Source: Dehalococcoidia bacterium (GTDB lineage Bacteria > Chloroflexota > Dehalococcoidia > SZUA-161). From it: 6,336 nt of DNA. Shown piece after piece: positions 5,052 through 6,336 of this stretch (the first letter of the stretch is position 1; each line of letters starts with the position of its first letter). The notes under the pieces were generated by a model. That model searched no databases, had not been told where the DNA came from, and worked only from the letters and a program-made list of their open reading frames with translations. A program made the position numbers and the translations under genes. The stretch lies in the NCBI GenBank assembly GCA_020344295.1, contig CP070819.1, positions 670,632-676,967 of the forward strand, in the 5' to 3' direction.

Positions 5052-6248
5052 CTAGGAAGGCGCTGTCTTCTTCGTACTGCCAAATGCGGGGAACCCGGTG
5101 ATGTCGTATCCCAGTATCAACGTATGTATATCATCAGTCCCTTCGTATGTATATACTGACTCGATGTTTGCCATGTGTCTTATCGGGGAGTAGTCCAGTG
5201 ATATGCCATTGGCTCCGAGCAGTTCACGTGCAGTCATGGCGCAGCGGCGTGCGACAGCCACATTGTTTTTCTTGGCCAGCGAAATCTGGGGGGGCTTTGC
5301 CTTCCCTTCGTCCATAAGCCTTCCCAGCCTGTAGGATAATAACTGACCCTTGGTGATCTCCATTAGCATTGTAACGAGTTTTTCCTGCACCAACTGGTAC
5401 GATGCAATAGGTGCTCCGAACTGCTTTCTTTCTTTGGTATGGTCCAGAGCCGTCTCAAAGCAATCCATGGCTGCTCCAAGCGCTCCCCAGGATATACCAT
5501 AGCGACCAACATTAAGGCACGAGAACGCAGACTTTATCCCATCTGATCCCGGCAGAATATTATCGACGGGAATTCGACAGTCCAGGAAGCCCAACTCACC
5601 AACATCTCCTGCCCGCATGGAACCCTTTCGGCTCTGGAAGCTCTGGCTGAATCCCTCCGTACCACGCTCTACAAGGAAACCTCTGATGCCCTCGCCTGTG
5701 CGGGCCCAGACAACCGCGACATCGGCGACCGATGCTTCGCTTATCCACTGCTTCGTTCCGTTGATAATCCATTCATCACCATCCTTCGTGGCCACCGTCT
5801 CCATTGAGGCTATGTCTGATCCGTGGTTTGGCTCTGTCAGCCCAAAACAACCTATGGCTTTTCCTTTGGCTATTGAGGGCAGCCATTTGCGTTTCTGCTC
5901 TTCTGAGCCGAACTGCCATATGGGATACATCACCAGTGCTGACTCAACCGCAATGAAACTTCTCAGTGCACTGTCTACCCTTCCTGTTTCCTGGCATATG
6001 AGTCCGAATGTTATATAGCTTGCACCCGCGGCCCCATATTCACGAGGGATGAATGGGCCGATAATGCCCAGTCCCGCCATTCTGTGAGCCATTTCCCTGA
6101 TAGCAAGAGGCTTCTCTTGATGAAAGGCGTCTGCAATGTATGGCTTCATCTCTTTTTCCATGAATTCCCTGACTAAATTCCTTGAATGCTTCTCTTCCTC
6201 AGAGAAAAGCTCGTCCAGGTCATAGTAATCCAACCACTTAAAAGCCAT
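5052..6248 (-). CDS. Acyl-CoA dehydrogenase, glutaryl-CoA dehydrogenase-like
   Basis: This FAD enzyme oxidises an acyl-CoA to the 2,3-enoyl-CoA, passing electrons to an electron-transfer flavoprotein. Full length (398 residues) closely parallels glutaryl-CoA dehydrogenase: VMYPI..FGSEEQK (106-119), CFGLTEPNHGSD (134-145), WIS (168-170) for FAD contact, GRYGISWGALGAA (248-260), QFGAPIASYQL (276-286) and YEGTDDIHTLILG (368-380). The catalytic base is Glu369. The residue matching human Arg94, which binds the distal carboxylate, is Arg96. The positions matching Glu87 and Ser98 appear to be Gly89 and Ala100, while Tyr368 matches Tyr369. The substrate is thus probably a dicarboxylyl-CoA, but whether it is glutaryl-CoA, and whether decarboxylation occurs, is open. 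The start is firm: AGGAGG (plus bases 6259-6264, complement) lies 10 nt before the ATG. It is the first gene of a unit with the downstream thiolase. Confidence 0.93.
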   Translation of the reverse strand: MAFKWLDYYDLDELFSEEEKHSRNLVREFMEKEMKPYIADAFHQEKPLAIREMAHRMAGLGIIGPFIPREYGAAGASYITFGLICQETGRVDSALRSFIAVESALVMYPIWQFGSEEQKRKWLPSIAKGKAIGCFGLTEPNHGSDIASMETVATKDGDEWIINGTKQWISEASVADVAVVWARTGEGIRGFLVERGTEGFSQSFQSRKGSMRAGDVGELGFLDCRIPVDNILPGSDGIKSAFSCLNVGRYGISWGALGAAMDCFETALDHTKERKQFGAPIASYQLVQEKLVTMLMEITKGQLLSYRLGRLMDEGKAKPPQISLAKKNNVAVARRCAMTARELLGANGISLDYSPIRHMANIESVYTYEGTDDIHTLILGYDITGFPAFGSTKKTAPS

Positions 6249-6258
6249 GGATAATTAT

Positions 6259-6284
6259 CCTCCTAGGTACGTCAAAATATTATA
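6259..6284 (-). promoter_or_regulatory. -10 element and strong ribosome binding site of the acyl-CoA operon
   Basis: On the minus strand a perfect TATAAT (plus bases 6279-6284) lies about 30 bp before the ATG, and AGGAGG (plus bases 6259-6264) sits 10 nt before it. No convincing -35 is found at 16-18 bp; the hexamer there reads GATAGA, within AT-rich DNA. Either an activator helps, or the -10 is fortuitous. Bases 6285-6336 show nothing else recognisable. Confidence 0.45.
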
Positions 6285-6336
6285 CATCCATGTTATTTTA
6301 ATCTATCCTTAGTACGCATCCGGGATTCAATATGCC

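Noticed and set aside
5617..6018. 133-codon plus-strand open frame
   Set aside because: Antisense shadow of the acyl-CoA dehydrogenase, whose family motifs cover the whole stretch.
1..6336. tRNA, rRNA, CRISPR array or insertion sequence
   Set aside because: No cloverleaf-like segment, regularly spaced repeats, transposase or terminal inverted repeats were seen.

Overview
This is a bacterial window. Promoters are sigma70-like, Shine-Dalgarno sequences are clear, base composition is intermediate, and none of the genes is archaeal in style. The gene set (an OBG/DRG-like GTPase with a TGS domain, a glutaryl-CoA-dehydrogenase-like flavoprotein, a thiolase and small four-cysteine proteins) suggests an anaerobe with acyl-CoA metabolism. 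My best guess is Chloroflexota of the Dehalococcoidia type, or a Desulfobacterota-like lineage. That guess rests on recall of family distribution and is weak.

Layout from left to right. Bases 1-894 (+) hold the 3' part of a TGS-domain GTPase whose true start lies before the window. Bases 1061-1756 (+) hold a 231-residue protein I do not recognise. Convergent to it is a two-gene minus-strand operon: a 104-residue DUF5808-like protein (2777-2463), then a HAD phosphatase of the beta-phosphoglucomutase-like clade (2429-1776). This operon is driven by a near-consensus promoter at 2804-2832. A 353-bp divergent intergenic region (2778-3130) follows. It is rich in structure: an inverted repeat, a GC-rich hairpin with two alternative pairings, a perfect four-tract G-quadruplex motif, and a second hairpin that would compete with the quadruplex. 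An extended -10 promoter at its right end faces two small plus-strand genes (3131-3292 and 3398-3601). Each encodes a four-cysteine mini-protein, and the two resemble each other. Last comes a minus-strand acyl-CoA operon: an acyl-CoA dehydrogenase (6248-5052), then a thiolase (4971-3706).

How the genes may work together. The dehydrogenase and thiolase form a beta-oxidation-type pair: oxidation of an acyl-CoA (glutaryl-CoA or another dicarboxylyl-CoA by similarity) and thiolytic cleavage or condensation of a 3-oxoacyl-CoA. The hydratase and hydroxyacyl-CoA dehydrogenase steps are not in the window. The first small protein recalls the gamma-type small subunit of benzylsuccinate-synthase-like glycyl radical enzymes, but no glycyl radical enzyme is present here. 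A link between these small proteins and the acyl-CoA operon is conjecture. The most unusual items are the tandem four-cysteine genes and the structured DNA in front of them.
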